From positions 41,368,201 to 41,432,200 of the forward strand of contig OY821774.1 of assembly GCA_963682175.1 (NCBI GenBank): a stretch of DNA of 64,000 bases, given 5' to 3'. This stretch comes from Triglochin maritima (lineage: Eukaryota > Streptophyta > Magnoliopsida > Alismatales > Juncaginaceae). Numbering within the stretch: the stretch's first letter is position 1; each line of letters begins with the position of its first letter. Made by a program: the position numbers and the translations under genes. A model generated the notes under the pieces. That model ran no database searches and was not told the DNA's origin. It was given only the letters and a program-made list of their open reading frames with translations. Shown one piece after another: positions 12,661 through 24,532 of this stretch.

Positions 12661-13085
12661 TTACAATGTGCACAATGTAACTTATGTATAGTTACATATT
12701 CATAATTAGCATAAGTGATCAAGAAAAGAATATATAATACAAAGATGACACATTCCTACTTTGTATTATATTCCTAGTATATGAGGCAAGGGATAGACAC
12801 AAGTGATATTATTTCATATCACTAATTGGATTTTGTTTAGTTCAAAAGAACAAAACATATTTGTTATTTGGGTAAGTATAATGTGTAGCTACATACTACT
12901 TATAGTTTATGATATAAAGTATTTTATATCATTGCCAACATAGCTTAGATCCTCCTATAGGTCACACCACGAAAGAGGAAAATAAGAAATGTGATTTTAC
13001 ATTTTATGTGTTCCTTTGATATACATATGGTGAAATGATAAAATCGATATGTCATAATAACAGCATGGTTAGAATAATGTCCGAA
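12661..13085 (+). mobile_element. Fragment of a copia LTR related to 10342-12520
   Basis: It aligns with the middle of the solo LTR (about 10914-11350), sharing 'aatgtgcacaatgtaactt', 'gataggtcacacca'-like and 'taatgtgtagcta' blocks. Both ends of the LTR are missing. Confidence 0.75.
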
Positions 13086-13975
13086 CAACAAACCTTTGAC
13101 GTGGGCCCACCCAAGAACTCGAAAAACTCACTTTCTCTGCTTTTGAAACCTTATTAAATGTCAAAAATTAGGCACAATGTTTTAGGAAATTGGGTCTGGC
13201 AATTTTGTTTGGATGTCTAGAAACCAAAAAAACTCGATTTTATCAAAAACTATGAACGTTTTTAAACCATCGAAACACATCCTATATATATATAAAGGTT
13301 GGAAAATACAAAACCTGTAATATACATAACCGTTTTACATAGTATTCATTTACAAAATCTCTTATCACACAGAACCCCAAACTTTAATTACACAAAAAGC
13401 ATGCAAACGGTTCCACGTGTACAGTCGATCAATATTGTCCACCATGAAAATGACTCGTATCCATGCAATTGCTAAATAAAAATAAATTTATTAGTAGTAG
13501 AATTACATGACAATTCGAATAAGCCAGAAAATAAACTTTTAAGTAACCTAGTCTTTTTTTCTAACATAACCTTCAAATTCAGATTTTGACCATATTCTAC
13601 ACCCCTAGTTCCAATACTTGCTACTTACCAACTAGTTAGTTATCTTTATTACTTCATCACAGCATGACAGTTAATGCCTTTAAAAGACTTGAATTTAGTT
13701 TCAATGATAATTATCTCATTTACATGAGTAGTGATATAACTCTAAGCATTTCTATCATTTAATTTAGATCTGAAAACATATCTTACAGCACAATTATGAA
13801 CGTATGGAGTAATTGAAACAGAAGTATAAGTATCACCTCTCAATTCAGTTCCTATTTCTATGCATAAAACAGAATATTTAAAATACAAGTTAACACTAGA
13901 GAAATATAGAGTTGCTGAACAAATCAGTTAACCAAATTCACCTCTTTTTTGGTTTCATCTAGTTATACAAATTAA
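13086..13975. other. Non-coding AT-rich region
   Basis: No gene, RNA gene or element ends were recognised here. A 'gacgtgggcccaccc' sequence near 13097 resembles a plant site II promoter element, but no gene follows. Confidence 0.4.
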
Positions 13976-14585
13976 GATAGACAGTGGTAGATCCAGGAAA
14001 TTTTAAAGGGGGTCAAAAATAACTTTAATATGAACTACATAATAATAAATTTAACAAAAATAAAACAAGACAAAAAGTTTAATTGATAATTTTAAAGTTT
14101 TCCTAAAAATTTAGTGTTGGAATCGAAATTTGAATTCTTTAAGACAAAAATATATCAAGACAAAAAATAAAACTTTATTTTTGTAAAGTTTAGGAATTGT
14201 CTAATAATTATAATTACTGTTTTTTTTCTTCACCTAAACAACAAATAAGTGACAACTATAAACTAATACAAACATATAATTATACCTCTTTGGCTTCCTC
14301 CTCCAAGACTCTCTCAACTTTCTTGATCTTTCTTTTGTCTCATTCTTCCCCTTATTTAAATAAGAGAAAAGTGCAATTGGGGTGTGGGTCAGTTTGTGAA
14401 ATTAGTGAGGGTTGAAGCTTGCAGCTTGCAACAATGTGAGTTTGGGGTTTCGTAAGAGTTAAAGAGGAAAAGAGTGATTTAAGATTTTTAAAGTTATTAT
14501 GAACCCTATGTTAAGGAAAATTTACCAAATCAAAGAGGGGCCCACGAGCCCTTTAGGCCATACTTGGGTCCACCCCTAAAGATAA
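13976..14585. mobile_element. MITE-like remnant
   Basis: The ends are weak inverted repeats: 'agtggtagatccagg' on the left, and the reverse complement of 'gggtccacccct' on the right. The interior is AT-rich and non-coding. Flanks share 'aagata'. Sequences with such ends are common plant non-autonomous DNA elements. A small open frame at 14197-14415 is not credible. Confidence 0.35.
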
Positions 14586-14907
14586 ATATTTTCTCCACTA
14601 AATACAACCGAGTTGGGTGAGAGTTACGACAACCAGAAACCAACCTACACGTCTTAACCAACCACTCTCCAAAATGAAACATAAACTAGTTTCACGTAAT
14701 CTAATTAACCCACTACAATGTCCTTGCACAGAACATCCCAAATTTTCTCAACTCCCATCGACTAACTAGATTAAACAATTATTTTGGCTAACGGGCTTGA
14801 TCAAATTAATGAAATTATAATCCAAATAAAGAGGTGGATTTGACTCATTTCTAGTGCTAGAACACTTGCATACATAATGGGAGATTATGAACTCAGAATC
14901 TGTGGGG

Positions 14908-17044
14908 TGTAGGATTTCGTGTCCCTATGTATGTGTATATTTAAAAAAAATTATACATACATACAAGATTGATATTCATATTTTCGACGATTTCATATAC
15001 ATTATTTTATATTTATTCTAATATCATGTAATCTACTTAAATATTGAAATAAATAGAAGAGGATCATACTGAAAGGTTCTCTAAAACCTTTATGAAGATC
15101 CGGAGTTGTGTTGCCCATTGAATCGTCCGTTGATTCGCCTCCTAGTGTTCACCAAACTCTAAACAGGATTAGATAGAAATGATCTAGCCATTCAATCTCT
15201 AATTAAGCTTAAAATCTAGCTAATGACCCCTCTAAAGCTCCACGAGATTTAATTTCCAAAAGCTCGAAATACTTAAGAGAAATTCGGATGGATTAGTGGA
15301 GAGGTTAGGGAGAGCGAATTTTGCATTAATTAAAACAAGGAGGGAGAGGGGACCTATTTATAGGTTCTCCCAACACCCACATCATGGGCTACCCATTAAC
15401 CCATGAGCTCTTGATTTTCTCTCCCTTAAACCAATCACAACTTGACACATAATCATCTTTAAAAACGTTTGACCATAATTGGAATAAATCCAATTCATGA
15501 TCAACACTAGTCTCTTAATGATTTTGGCAAAATTGTGTCCACCGGTCGACCGCAATTAACCAACCGGTCGACCGATTGGAAATTAATCGTGGTTTCGGTT
15601 TGACCATGAAACTCGATGGTCGACCGTTTCTATACTAGAAACCCAGTGGATGAGCTACTGGAAATTTTTGGTCGGACTGTATCTCTACGTCGATCGACTC
15701 ATCACTACCAAGATCAACTCATTTAAGCTCCTAGAAGTTTTCGGTCGACCAAACGCATCCATCCGGTCTACCGTTCGCACGCTTAACAACTACTGTTAAT
15801 TTTCAGTCGACCGGTCTCCGAAAAGTGTTCGACCGCTTTGATCTGATTTTGCCTTTATCAAATTTTGGATTTACATCCAACAAAAATTGATCATTGGGTT
15901 TTAGCAAGTTCATATATCATGTAATATATTATCATATGTAAAACATTAAACCACATAATACATACATCTCATATGAATTTATTCATGATTCTAATTACAT
16001 CACATAATACATAATACTTCACAAAACATTACATCACATAATACATACATCAAATTTTCATGACATATAGATTTTATTGATTCACCACTTGTATCACATT
16101 TCACATGAAACTCGATACACCATATGAATACAAAATCAAGCTTCTTGTTTCCCAGTTTTGTGGTGTGACCTATAAGTGGATTTAAGCTATATTGGCAATG
16201 ATATTAAACACCCAATATCACAAACTATAAACGGTCAAAAACTACACATTATAGTTACCCAATTAGCATAGATGTCTTGTTCACTCGAACTAAACACGAT
16301 CCATTTAGTGATGTGGAGACATCACTTGTGTCTATCTCTTGCCACATGATATTAAGAATATATACGAAGTAGAAATATATCACATTTGTATTATATATTC
16401 ATTTCTTGATCTTTTTTACTAATTATAAATATGTAACTTAACTCAAGTCACATTGTGTACATTATAAATTTGTTTTATCAATGGGCCCACTAATATCATC
16501 ACTCAAGCTAAGAGGGGCAATGATAATCTTTTAACTATCTATCTTTTCCAGCACAAGTCGAGCTCAACCAACTATTGCCTTTATCACTATACTCATTGAT
16601 AGTTTTTGACAATAATCAAATTAAACACTTCTTATGTGAAAAGATATAAGTCTCATATCTTAGGATTCGAGACACAGTGAAAACATTAATGACACATAAC
16701 ACAAATCTATAATGTTTCACTTGCAATATCTATTCAATACATAAAAGTAATCATTTTCCTCTTTTATGTACTCGTGTAGTCAAATATTTGTAGAGCTACA
16801 ATAATCGATGACCAACACGACAATCTTAACTCGGTAATTAATATTCCATGTCAATTACCATGATTGTGAATAACTTTTGATTTATGTAAATCATTTTCTT
16901 TTAGATCTCTACAGTTAAGGACCAAGAGTATCTTCCTTAATATTTCTAAAAGACGAATACATTAATCAAGGAACAAAATGTTTGCACATCCAATTCATAA
17001 TAATTGGCATATAAAAGTAAAACTTTTAGAACACATTCCTTTCA
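14908..17044 (-). mobile_element. Solo copia LTR, 2137 bp, reverse orientation
   Basis: It starts TGTAGGATTTC and ends CCTTTCA, the reverse complement of the LTR family at 8246 and 10342. The flanks are ..TGTGGGG and GGGGGA.., giving at most a 4-5 bp imperfect duplication. The left flank is unrelated sequence while the right flank starts a tandem array, so one side may have been rearranged. The TATA box on the minus strand is near 15352. Confidence 0.88.
15540..15840 (-). promoter_or_regulatory. GGTCGACC palindrome cluster in solo LTR
   Basis: Variants include ccggtcgaccgc, ccggtcgaccgat, tggtcgaccg, cggtcgacc, ccggtctaccg and agtcgaccgg. They lie upstream of the minus-strand TATA box, as in the LTR at 10342. 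Confidence 0.65.
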
Positions 17045-17246
17045 GGGGGACGGAAAGAAAACGAGATTCTATTTGACCACCCCTAAGGAAACCAAAATCC
17101 ACTATCCACTCGCGACACTACCGGATTTTGGGGGTTGTTCCGACGGCTACAAGTTTAGTTGTTGCACGCGTCTAGGGTTCTGACTATCATTCTTGTTTTT
17201 CAGTGACAACTTCTCTTCTTCTTTTCCGACGAGTCAGGGTAGGGTT

Positions 17247-17338
17247 TGGAAACACAAGAAAAACAAGACAAGAGAAGTATGTGGAGGGGGAGGAAGATGG
17301 GTATCCTTTTGTTGTATATCCTTCAATACATAGCACAA
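17247..17338 (-). repeat. Inverted LTR 3'-end segment inside first array unit
   Basis: This ~92-bp stretch is the reverse complement of the LTR end present at 17762-17853. It replaces about 115 bp found at this point in every other unit. It marks a local inversion or template switch in unit 1 only. Confidence 0.8.
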
Positions 17339-17402
17339 CATCTGGTTTTGGATTTGGTTTTTTTCTAGGGTTTTGGATTGAGTTTCTATACTTACCAATT
17401 AG

Positions 17403-17548
17403 AGATTTATGATTTCAAAATGATAAGTGAACTCCATTCACAAGGTAAAACAACTGAATACATTGAAGAGTGCTTAAAGATGGCACCTCTGGACCCCCAC
17501 ATCATCACAGCCATAAAATCAACAAAGGATCTTGGTTATGTTTGGTAA
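17403..17548 (+). pseudogene. Captured exon of HAD-type phosphatase, array copy 1
   Basis: After an acceptor (..caattag) a frame reads through SELHSQG, a TEE.LKMAPLDPHII-like stretch and AIKS.KDLG, then stops at GTTTGGTAA. This resembles the segment of the plant PHOSPHO1/2-like HAD phosphatases (inorganic pyrophosphatase or thiamine-phosphate phosphatase group) that follows the first catalytic Asp motif. The DxDxT motif and the rest of the protein are absent, so it cannot be active. The exon is flanked by intron-like sequence, which suggests capture at the DNA level. The assignment is from memory of the family. Confidence 0.62.
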
Positions 17549-18208
17549 CTACCAATTCTACAAAAAATTAGCTCATTGGTAGGAATATATTATATGTTAT
17601 GACATTTGTATATAGAGGATGATTCACCTTCCAAGATGATTCATCTCCCAACCAATATATTGTAACTCCTCTATTATAATGTGTTATATTGTGCATTGTA
17701 TTTACATCCTTATTTAGTGTAGGCTATGTAACTTCCACACATCTATGTGTTTATATATGGGGTTGTGCTATATATTGAAGGATATACAACAAAAGGATAT
17801 CCATCTTCCTCCCCTTCCACTTACTTCTCTTGTCTTGTGGTTCTTGTGTTTCCAAAGAAAACGAGGGTCTATTTGACGACCCTTAAGGAACCAAAATCCA
17901 ATCTCCACTCGCGACACTACTAGGATTTTGGGGGTTGTTCCGACAGTGACATGTTTAGTTGTTGCACGAGTCAAGGGTTCCGACCATCCTTCTTCTTTTC
18001 CGGCGACGACCATCCTTCTTCTTTTCCGGCGACAACTTCTCTTATTCTTTTCCGACGAGTCGGGTAAGTCTGATTGTTTGAGACATTTCGTTTGAGTAGT
18101 CTCATTTGTTCTTCATGTAGGGTTTGCCCTTTTTGGATTGTTCTGTTGGATGGTTTTGGATTTTGTTTTTCTAGGGTTTTGGATTGGGTTTCTATACTTA
18201 CCAATTAG

Positions 18209-18354
18209 AGATTTATGATTTCAAAATGATGAGTGAACTCCATTCACAAGGTAGAACAACTGAAGACACTGAAGAGTGCTTAAAGATGGCACCTCTGGAC
18301 CCCCACATCATCATAGCCATAAAATCAGCAAAGGATCTTGGTTATGTTTGGTAA
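18209..18354 (+). pseudogene. Captured HAD-phosphatase exon, array copy 2
   Basis: Same 146-bp exon as at 17403, with the frame open from the acceptor to the TAA. It differs by a few bases. Confidence 0.6.
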
Positions 18355-19017
18355 CTACCAATTCTCCAAAAAATTAGCTCATTGGTAGGAATATATTATA
18401 TGTTATGACATTTGTATATAGAGGATGATTCACATTCCAAGATGATTCCTCTCCCAACCAATACATTGTAACTCCTCTATTATAATGTGTTATATTGTGC
18501 ATTGTATTTACATCCTTATTTAGTGTTGGCTATGTAACTTCCACACCTTTATGTGTTTATATATGGGGTTGTGCTATGTATTGAAGGATATACAACAAAA
18601 GGATATCCATCTTCCTCCCCTTCCACATACTTCTCTTGTCTTGTTGTTCTTGTGTTTCCAAAGAAAACGAGATTCTATTTGACGACCCTTAAGGAAACCA
18701 AAATCCACTCTCCACTCGCGACACTACTAGGATTTTAGGGGTTGTTCCAATGGTGACAGGTTTAGTTGTTGCACGTGTCTAGGGTTCCGACCATCCTTCT
18801 TCTTTTCCGGCGACGACCATCCTTCTTCTTTTCCGGCGACAACATCTCTTCTTCGTTTCGGACGAGTCAGGTGAGTCTGATTGTTTGAGACATTTCGTGT
18901 GAGCAGTCTCGTTTGTTCTTCATGTAGGGTTTGCCCTTTTTGGATTGCTCTGTTGGATTGTATTTGGATTTCGTTTTTTATAGGGTTTTGGATTGGATTT
19001 CTATACTTCCCAATTAG

Positions 19018-20552
19018 AGATTTATGATTTCAAAATGATGAGTGAACTCCATTCACAAGGTAGAACAACTGGAGACACTGAAGAGTGCTTAAAGATGGCA
19101 CCTCTGGACCCCTGATTGACATCATATCATGCATATATTTGTGTCTTATATCCATTATCTTGAGCCTAAACAATGCTACGTAACGAGTTTTATGTTTGAG
19201 TTTTAGGAATAAACAGGATTGAGGAGAAGAGGCATAAAAGGACCTAGAAGCAAGGAAAAGGACTGAGTTGCAAGACTTGAGGACTGAGATGCAAGAGGGA
19301 AGGACCCGGATGAAAGCCCAAAGGACCAATGAGCAAATCAGGAAACTCCACACCATCATGAGGAGTATTTTGGCAATTAAATCCGGGCCGAACCATCAAC
19401 AACTGAATTGGGTTCATCAAACACCAAGAAAGCAATCCAGAACCAAGCCACCAAAATCCAGACTCGATCCAACACTTATAGACCACCAATTGGCGGTCCA
19501 TTTGGATCCAAACCCGATAAGACGTGGTCGAGTGTTGTATTAGCATGTATTTAGTCCATTTATGGTATTCATTTAGTCCCATACCGGGGGACTGTCCCGG
19601 ATTACCTTTTTCTATGGCTATAAATAGAACTCCTCCTCCATTGTATTCTACCCATTTCTTGGTGGCATTCTCTTTACTTGTAGGAAGCCTTGAAGCAAGA
19701 CTCTGGTGGAGGAAGGGCTACTTGTAATTGAGTGAGTTAATAATAGATGTTTTCCTTTAATTGTGTTGTTTCTCTCTTAGTTTAATTTCCTTTCATATGC
19801 ATACTTGCTTGTTTGTTTTGTTTTATGCTTCTTTAATATTTCTTGCTTGATTAGTGTAGTTTCATTTCAGTATAATGCTTCATTTTGTTAGAGTAGTTAG
19901 TTTAAATATGTGTGAGTAGTTCCATCCCCTTTGGGGGGTGGAGTAGATGTGTGTACATGTTATGTAGATGGTATGAATGCTTGATATAAATGTTTGTGAG
20001 AGATATTAGTATGCTTGCTTGAATTAATAAGAATTTTACTTGATGGTTTCTGCCATAATTAGGTACACTCAAAGCTTGTTATGTTCTTAATAACAACCTT
20101 GCATTGCTCATATTAATCACATAAGTTTTAGTGTTGTAAATGATAGGTTTTTCCATTAGGTACCTCTTATGCATTAACAAACACTAACTAACTTAAGCTT
20201 CTTGTATGCATTCAACACCACACTTATTTCATGTGCACACACACACACACTCCACCCCTTAGGGGTTTTCATTCCTGAGTTTTTATCTTCTTCATTAGTT
20301 GTTTAGTGATTTCATTTCAGCTTTGCTAGTTTACTAGTTTAGATTAGTGTAGTGTAGTGTAATCCATTCTTCTTTTCTTTCTTTCCCACTAGCCTTCGCA
20401 CAAACCAAACGTCGACACAACTCCCAGTGGACGACCCGTATTTGCCACCGCTTCAACGCGGCCGTGCACTTGCGGTTTAAATAAAACGAACAATCAACCC
20501 CCACATCATCATCGCCATAAAATCAACAAAGGATCTTGGTTATGTTTGGTAA
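19018..20552 (+). pseudogene. Captured HAD-phosphatase exon, array copy 3, split by solo LTR
   Basis: The exon runs 19018-19112 and 20502-20552. These add to 146 bp once one copy of the ACCCC target duplication is removed. Confidence 0.6.
19113..20496 (+). mobile_element. Solo gypsy LTR, 1384 bp, ACCCC target duplication
   Basis: It begins TGATTGACATC and ends GAACAATCA, with terminal inverted repeat TGATTG/CAATCA. It is flanked by ACCCC at 19108-19112 and 20497-20501. It belongs to the same LTR family as 1-1238 and 59865-61282 but lies in the opposite orientation. TATA box (ctataaatag) at about 19618-19627, GC palindrome remnant at 19481-19500. Confidence 0.95.
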
Positions 20553-21197
20553 CTACCAATTCTCCAAAAAATTATTTCGTTGGTAGGAATATATTATATG
20601 TTATGACATTTGTATATAGAGGATGATTCACATTCCAAGATGTTTCCTCTCCCAACCAATACATTGTAACTCCTCTATTATAATGTATTATACTATGCAT
20701 TGTATTTACATCCTTATTTAGTGTAGGCTATGTAACTTCCACACCTCTATGTGTTTATATATGGGGTTGTGCTATGTATTGAAGGATATACAACAAAAGG
20801 ATATCCATCTTCCTCCCCTTCCACATACTTCTCTTTTCTTGTTGTTCTTGTGTTTCCAAAGAAAACGAGATTCTATTTGACGACCCTTAAGGAAACCAAA
20901 ATCCACTCTCCACTCGCGACACTACAAGGACTTTGGGGGTTGTTCCGACGGTAACAGGTTTAGTTGTTGCACGCGTCTAGGGTTCCGACCATCCTTCTTT
21001 TCCGGCGACGGCCATCCTTCTTCTTTTCGGGCGACAACTTCTCTTCTTCTTTTCCGATGAGTCGGGTGAGTCTGATTGTTTGAGCAGTCTCATTTGTTCT
21101 TCATGTAGGGTTTGTCCTTTTTGGATTGTTCTGTTGGATGGTTTTGGATTTCGTTTTTCCTAGGGTTTTGGATTGGGTTTCTATACTTACAAATTAG

Positions 21198-21343
21198 AGA
21201 TTTATGATTTCAAAATGATGAGTGGACTCCATTCACAAGGTAGAACAACTGAAGACACTTAAGAGTGCTTAAAGATGGCACCTCTGGACCCGCACATCAT
21301 CATAGCCATAAATTCAGCAAAGGATCTTCGTTATTTTTCGTAA
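21198..21343 (+). pseudogene. Captured HAD-phosphatase exon, array copy 4
   Basis: 146 bp. A GAA-to-TAA change creates an early stop in the middle, and the last Trp codon before the terminator is changed. Confidence 0.6.
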
Positions 21344-22001
21344 CTACCAATTCTCCAAAAAATTATCTCATTGGTAGGAATATATTATATGTTATGACAT
21401 TTGTATATAGAGGATGATTCACATTCCAAGATGATTCCTCACCCAACCAATACATTGTAACTCCTCTATTATAAGGTGTTATACTGTGCATTGTATTTAC
21501 ATCCTTATTTAGTGTAGGCTATGTAACTTCCACACCTCTATGTGTTTATATATGGGGTTGTGCTATGTATTGAAGGATATACAACAAAAGGACATCCATC
21601 TTCCTCCCTTCCACATACTTCTCCTGTCTTGTTGTTCTTGTGTTTCCAAAGAAAACGAGATTCTATTTGACGACCCTTAAGGAAACCAAAATCCACTCTC
21701 CACTCGCGACACTACTTGGATTTTGGGGGTTGTTCCGACGGTGACAGATTTAGTTGTTGCACGCGTCTAGGGTTCCGACCATCCTTCTTCTTTTCCGGCG
21801 ACGACCATCATTCTTCTTTTCCGGCGACAACTTCTCTTCTTTTCGGACGAGTCGGGTGAGTCTGATTGTTTGGGACATTTCGTTTGAGCAGTCTCGTTTG
21901 TTCTTCATGTAGGGTTTGCCCTTTTTGGATTGTTCTGTTGGATGGTTTTGGATTTCGTTTTTTCTAGGGTTTTGGATTGGGTTTCTATACTTACCAATTA
22001 G

Positions 22002-22147
22002 AGATTTATGATTTCAAAATGATGAGTGAACTCCATTCACAAGGTAGAATAACTGAAGACACTGAAGAGTGCTTAAAGATGGCACCTCTGGACCCGCACA
22101 TCATCATAGCCATAAAATCAGCAAAGGATCTTGGTTATGTTTGGTAA
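22002..22147 (+). pseudogene. Captured HAD-phosphatase exon, array copy 5
   Basis: 146 bp, frame open to the TAA. Confidence 0.6.
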
Positions 22148-22405
22148 CTACCAATTCTCCAAAAAATTAGCTCATTGGTAGGAATATATTATATGTTATG
22201 ACATTTGTATATAGAGGATAATTCACATTCCAAGATGATTCCTCTCCCAACCAATACATTGTAACTCCTCTATTATAATGTGTTATATTGTGCACTGTAT
22301 TTACATCCTTATTTAGTGTAGGCTATGTAACTTCCGCACATCTATTTGTTTATATATGGGGCTGTGCTATGTATTGAAGGATATACAACAAAAGGATATC
22401 CATCT

Positions 22406-22417
22406 CCCCCCCCCCCC
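22406..22417. repeat. Poly-C tract (12 C) in array LTR
   Basis: A homopolymer expansion at a position that reads 'cttcctcccc' in the other units. Confidence 0.8.
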
Positions 22418-22811
22418 TTCCACATACTTCTGTTGTCTTGTTGTTCTTGTGATTCCAAAGAAAACGAGATTCTATTTGACGACCCTTAAGGAAACCAAAA
22501 TCCACTCTCCACTCGCGACACTACTAGGATTTTCGGGGTTGTTCCGATGGTGACAGGTTTAGTTGTTGCACGCGTCTAGGGTTCCGACCATCCTTCTTTT
22601 CCGGGGACGACCATCCTTCTTCTTTTCCGGGGACAACTTCTCTTCTTCTTTTCCGACGAGTCAGGTGAGTCTGATTGTTTGAGACATTTCGTTTGAGCAA
22701 TCTTGTTTGCTCTTCATGTAGGGTTTGCCCTTTTTGGATTGTTCTGTTGGATGGTTTTGGATTTTGTTTTTTTCTAGGGTTGTGGATTGGGTTTCTATAC
22801 TTACCAATTAG

Positions 22812-22954
22812 AGATTTATGATTTCAAAATGAGTGAACTCCATTCACAAGGTCGAACAATTGAAGACATTGAATAGTGCTTAAAGATGGCACCTCAGGAC
22901 CCCCACATCATGACAACCATAAAATCGGCAAAGGATGTTGGTTATGTTTGGTAA
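22812..22954 (+). pseudogene. Captured HAD-phosphatase exon, array copy 6
   Basis: 143 bp: one of two adjacent ATG codons is deleted (3 bp, in frame), and a GAG-to-TAG change creates an internal stop. Confidence 0.6.
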
Positions 22955-23000
22955 CTACCAATTCTCCAAAAAATTAGCTCATTGGTAGGAATATATTATA

Positions 23001-23285
23001 TGTTATGACATTTGTATAGAGAGGATGATTCACCTTCCAAGATGATTCCTTTCCCAACCAATCCATTGTAACTCCTCTATTATAATGTGTTATACTGTGC
23101 ATTGTAGTTACATCCTTATTTAGTGTAGGCTATGTAACTTCAACCCATCTATGTGTTTATATATGGGGTTGTGCTATGTATTGAAGGATATACAACAAAA
23201 GGATATACATCTTCCTCCTCCTCCACATATTTCGCTAGCTTGTCTTGTTGTTCTTGTGTTTTCAAGGATCTTCGACATATTTACA
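23001..23285 (+). mobile_element. Terminal small copia LTR of the array
   Basis: It matches the LTR part of each unit. Its last ~22 bp (ggatcttcgacatatttaca) differ from the array, where gene-like sequence takes over after 'tgtttcca'. This copy therefore keeps the native LTR end. Confidence 0.7.
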
Positions 23286-23303
23286 ACACGTTATCAGCAC
23301 GAT
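23286..23303 (+). other. Primer binding site of small copia element
   Basis: ACACGTTATCAGCACGA directly after a ..TTTACA LTR end is the primer-site context I associate with Ale/Retrofit-type copia elements. The internal sequence after it (23304-23392) is short and non-coding before the next element begins. Confidence 0.6.
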
Positions 23304-23392
23304 ACTCCAATATTAAAGTCTTGTGAAGCACCTAAGGTAACAACTAGTAGACTTAACAACATAGTGGCTAAAAAGTAATACCAACATAGACT

Positions 23393-24324
23393 TGTAAGGA
23401 TCGATGACCTACTTAATATCTAATCAAATTACGCTTAATCCCTACTTAAGTTAATAAGATGTGCAGTTTAAACAAGTTAAAACAAAGTAGGGAAAAGACT
23501 AGCAAACCACAATGGATACAGGGTTTTTATAGAGGTTCGGCATCCCGCCTACTTCCTCTCTTGTAAGCTCCGCTCGACTCCACGAGTTTTGCTCACGACT
23601 TCACTATCCACTTCTCGTTCAGGACCGGGAGAGAACGCATTTACACAACAAGCCTTGCGAACACCCTCGCAAGCTTGGTTTCCAGTTTTCACAATCCGAG
23701 AAGGAATACTTTAGGCTTTCACCAAAATCTTTGCTTCTTCACAACAATTTGGTGAGTGGATCAACACTCTCTAACTTGAGCACACTTTGAGTATGATATG
23801 TTAGATAACTAAAGTGTGGAAGTGTGAGCTTGAGTGAAGGATTTAGAGCTTTTAGGATTGGGTGACTTCTTTGTAGTGTATTGAGCAAATAGAAGTGTAA
23901 GAGATGTCTAAACAAGGTGTATGAATATCTATTTATAAGCTCCTATAGATTTTAGCCATTGGGGAAGATTTGATTGAAGTTGGTGTAAGATAAACAAAAC
24001 AAGATTCTAAGTTCAACAAATTTGTCCCTCAACGGTCAATCGAATCGGGAAGAACGGTCGACCGTTTCTTTAAGAATAAATAAATGTTCGAACGAACTAA
24101 AGAACGGTCGAACCACTTAGGCTATGACTTAAGACATCGGTCAAACCAGGTCAGGGTTTGGTCAACCGATCTGGGGGTTTTAGCTGGGGTAAATTTCAAA
24201 CGGTCGAACGAGAGCCGTATTGACTGAAACCAGGAAATTTGGGAACAAGAAAAGTCTTCATCTGGTCGACCATTTTTAGGCCAACGTTCGACCGGTGGCC
24301 AATAGTATTTTAGGAGTTGGGTAG
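23393..24324 (-). mobile_element. Copia-type LTR, reverse orientation, borders approximate
   Basis: Read on the minus strand it has a TATA box (about 23930), then a region with 'gaacctctataaa' and 'ggagcttacaagagagg' blocks shared with the mosaic at 9.8-12.6 kb, and ends ..CCTTACA. Upstream of the TATA box (24036-24300) lies a cluster of GGTCGACC-like palindromes. No target duplication was found. Confidence 0.6.
24036..24300 (-). promoter_or_regulatory. GGTCGACC palindrome cluster in a second LTR family
   Basis: Variants include acggtcaatcgaa, acggtcgaccgttt, cggtcgaacc, tggtcaaccga, ctggtcgacc and ttcgaccgg. They lie 100-370 bp upstream of the minus-strand TATA box. Confidence 0.6.
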
Positions 24325-24532
24325 TGATTGATCAGTTATACTATCACAAGTGCACGACGCCAGTGAAGACGCAGCGAGTACGGATCGAGTCCACAGGGAG
24401 CGTGCTAGTCTTTCACAAAAAAAGACTTTCACATGCAAAACATAGATTAAGGCCAAAAGGCAAATAAAACTTTCACATGCATTCTTTAAATCTATATTTT
24501 CATGTACCCGCTCAATATATCTCGTTGATTGG
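24325..24532 (-). mobile_element. Gypsy LTR end fragment, host site of the next element
   Basis: It begins TGATTGATCAG and carries 'cacaagtgcacgacg', equivalent to the conserved 'ccgcaagtgcacgg' block at the same end of the other gypsy LTRs. It is interrupted at 24528-24532 (ATTGG) by the complete gypsy element and should resume at 31980. Confidence 0.55.

Larger units (their letters stand above)
9800..12665. mobile_element. Mosaic copia-type LTR remnant with inverted repeats, split by a solo LTR
   Basis: 9822-9960 is inverted relative to 10254-10341 plus 12526-12660. Shared blocks include 'taatcaatctaatcaact', 'atgcaaaccacaaag' and 'cctctcttgcaagctcc'. The primer-site motif TGGTATCAGAG (10300-10310) follows a 'cttaca' LTR-like end. 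An LTR of the same type appears at 23393-24324. The arrangement suggests LTR pieces joined in opposite orientations. Element borders are not clear. Confidence 0.5.
17045..23303 (+). repeat. Tandem array of ~0.8-kb LTR plus captured-exon units
   Basis: The anchor 'aaagaaaacgag' recurs at about 17054, 17854, 18660, 20858, 21648 and 22457, and the LTR alone recurs at the end (23001-23285). Spacing is 790-809 bp once the nested solo LTR is removed. Each unit has a gene-like stretch of ~0.5 kb, with 24-26 bp internal repeats around 'ttcttcttttccggcga' and an intron-like piece, followed by a small copia LTR of ~280 bp with TATA box (gtttatatatgg). The final LTR is followed by a primer site. This is best explained by unequal recombination between the LTRs of a small non-autonomous element that had taken up host gene sequence. 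Confidence 0.8.

Noticed and set aside
17768..18204. Minus-strand open frames in the tandem array
   Set aside because: They run opposite to the LTR promoter and exon direction and change between units; likely chance frames.
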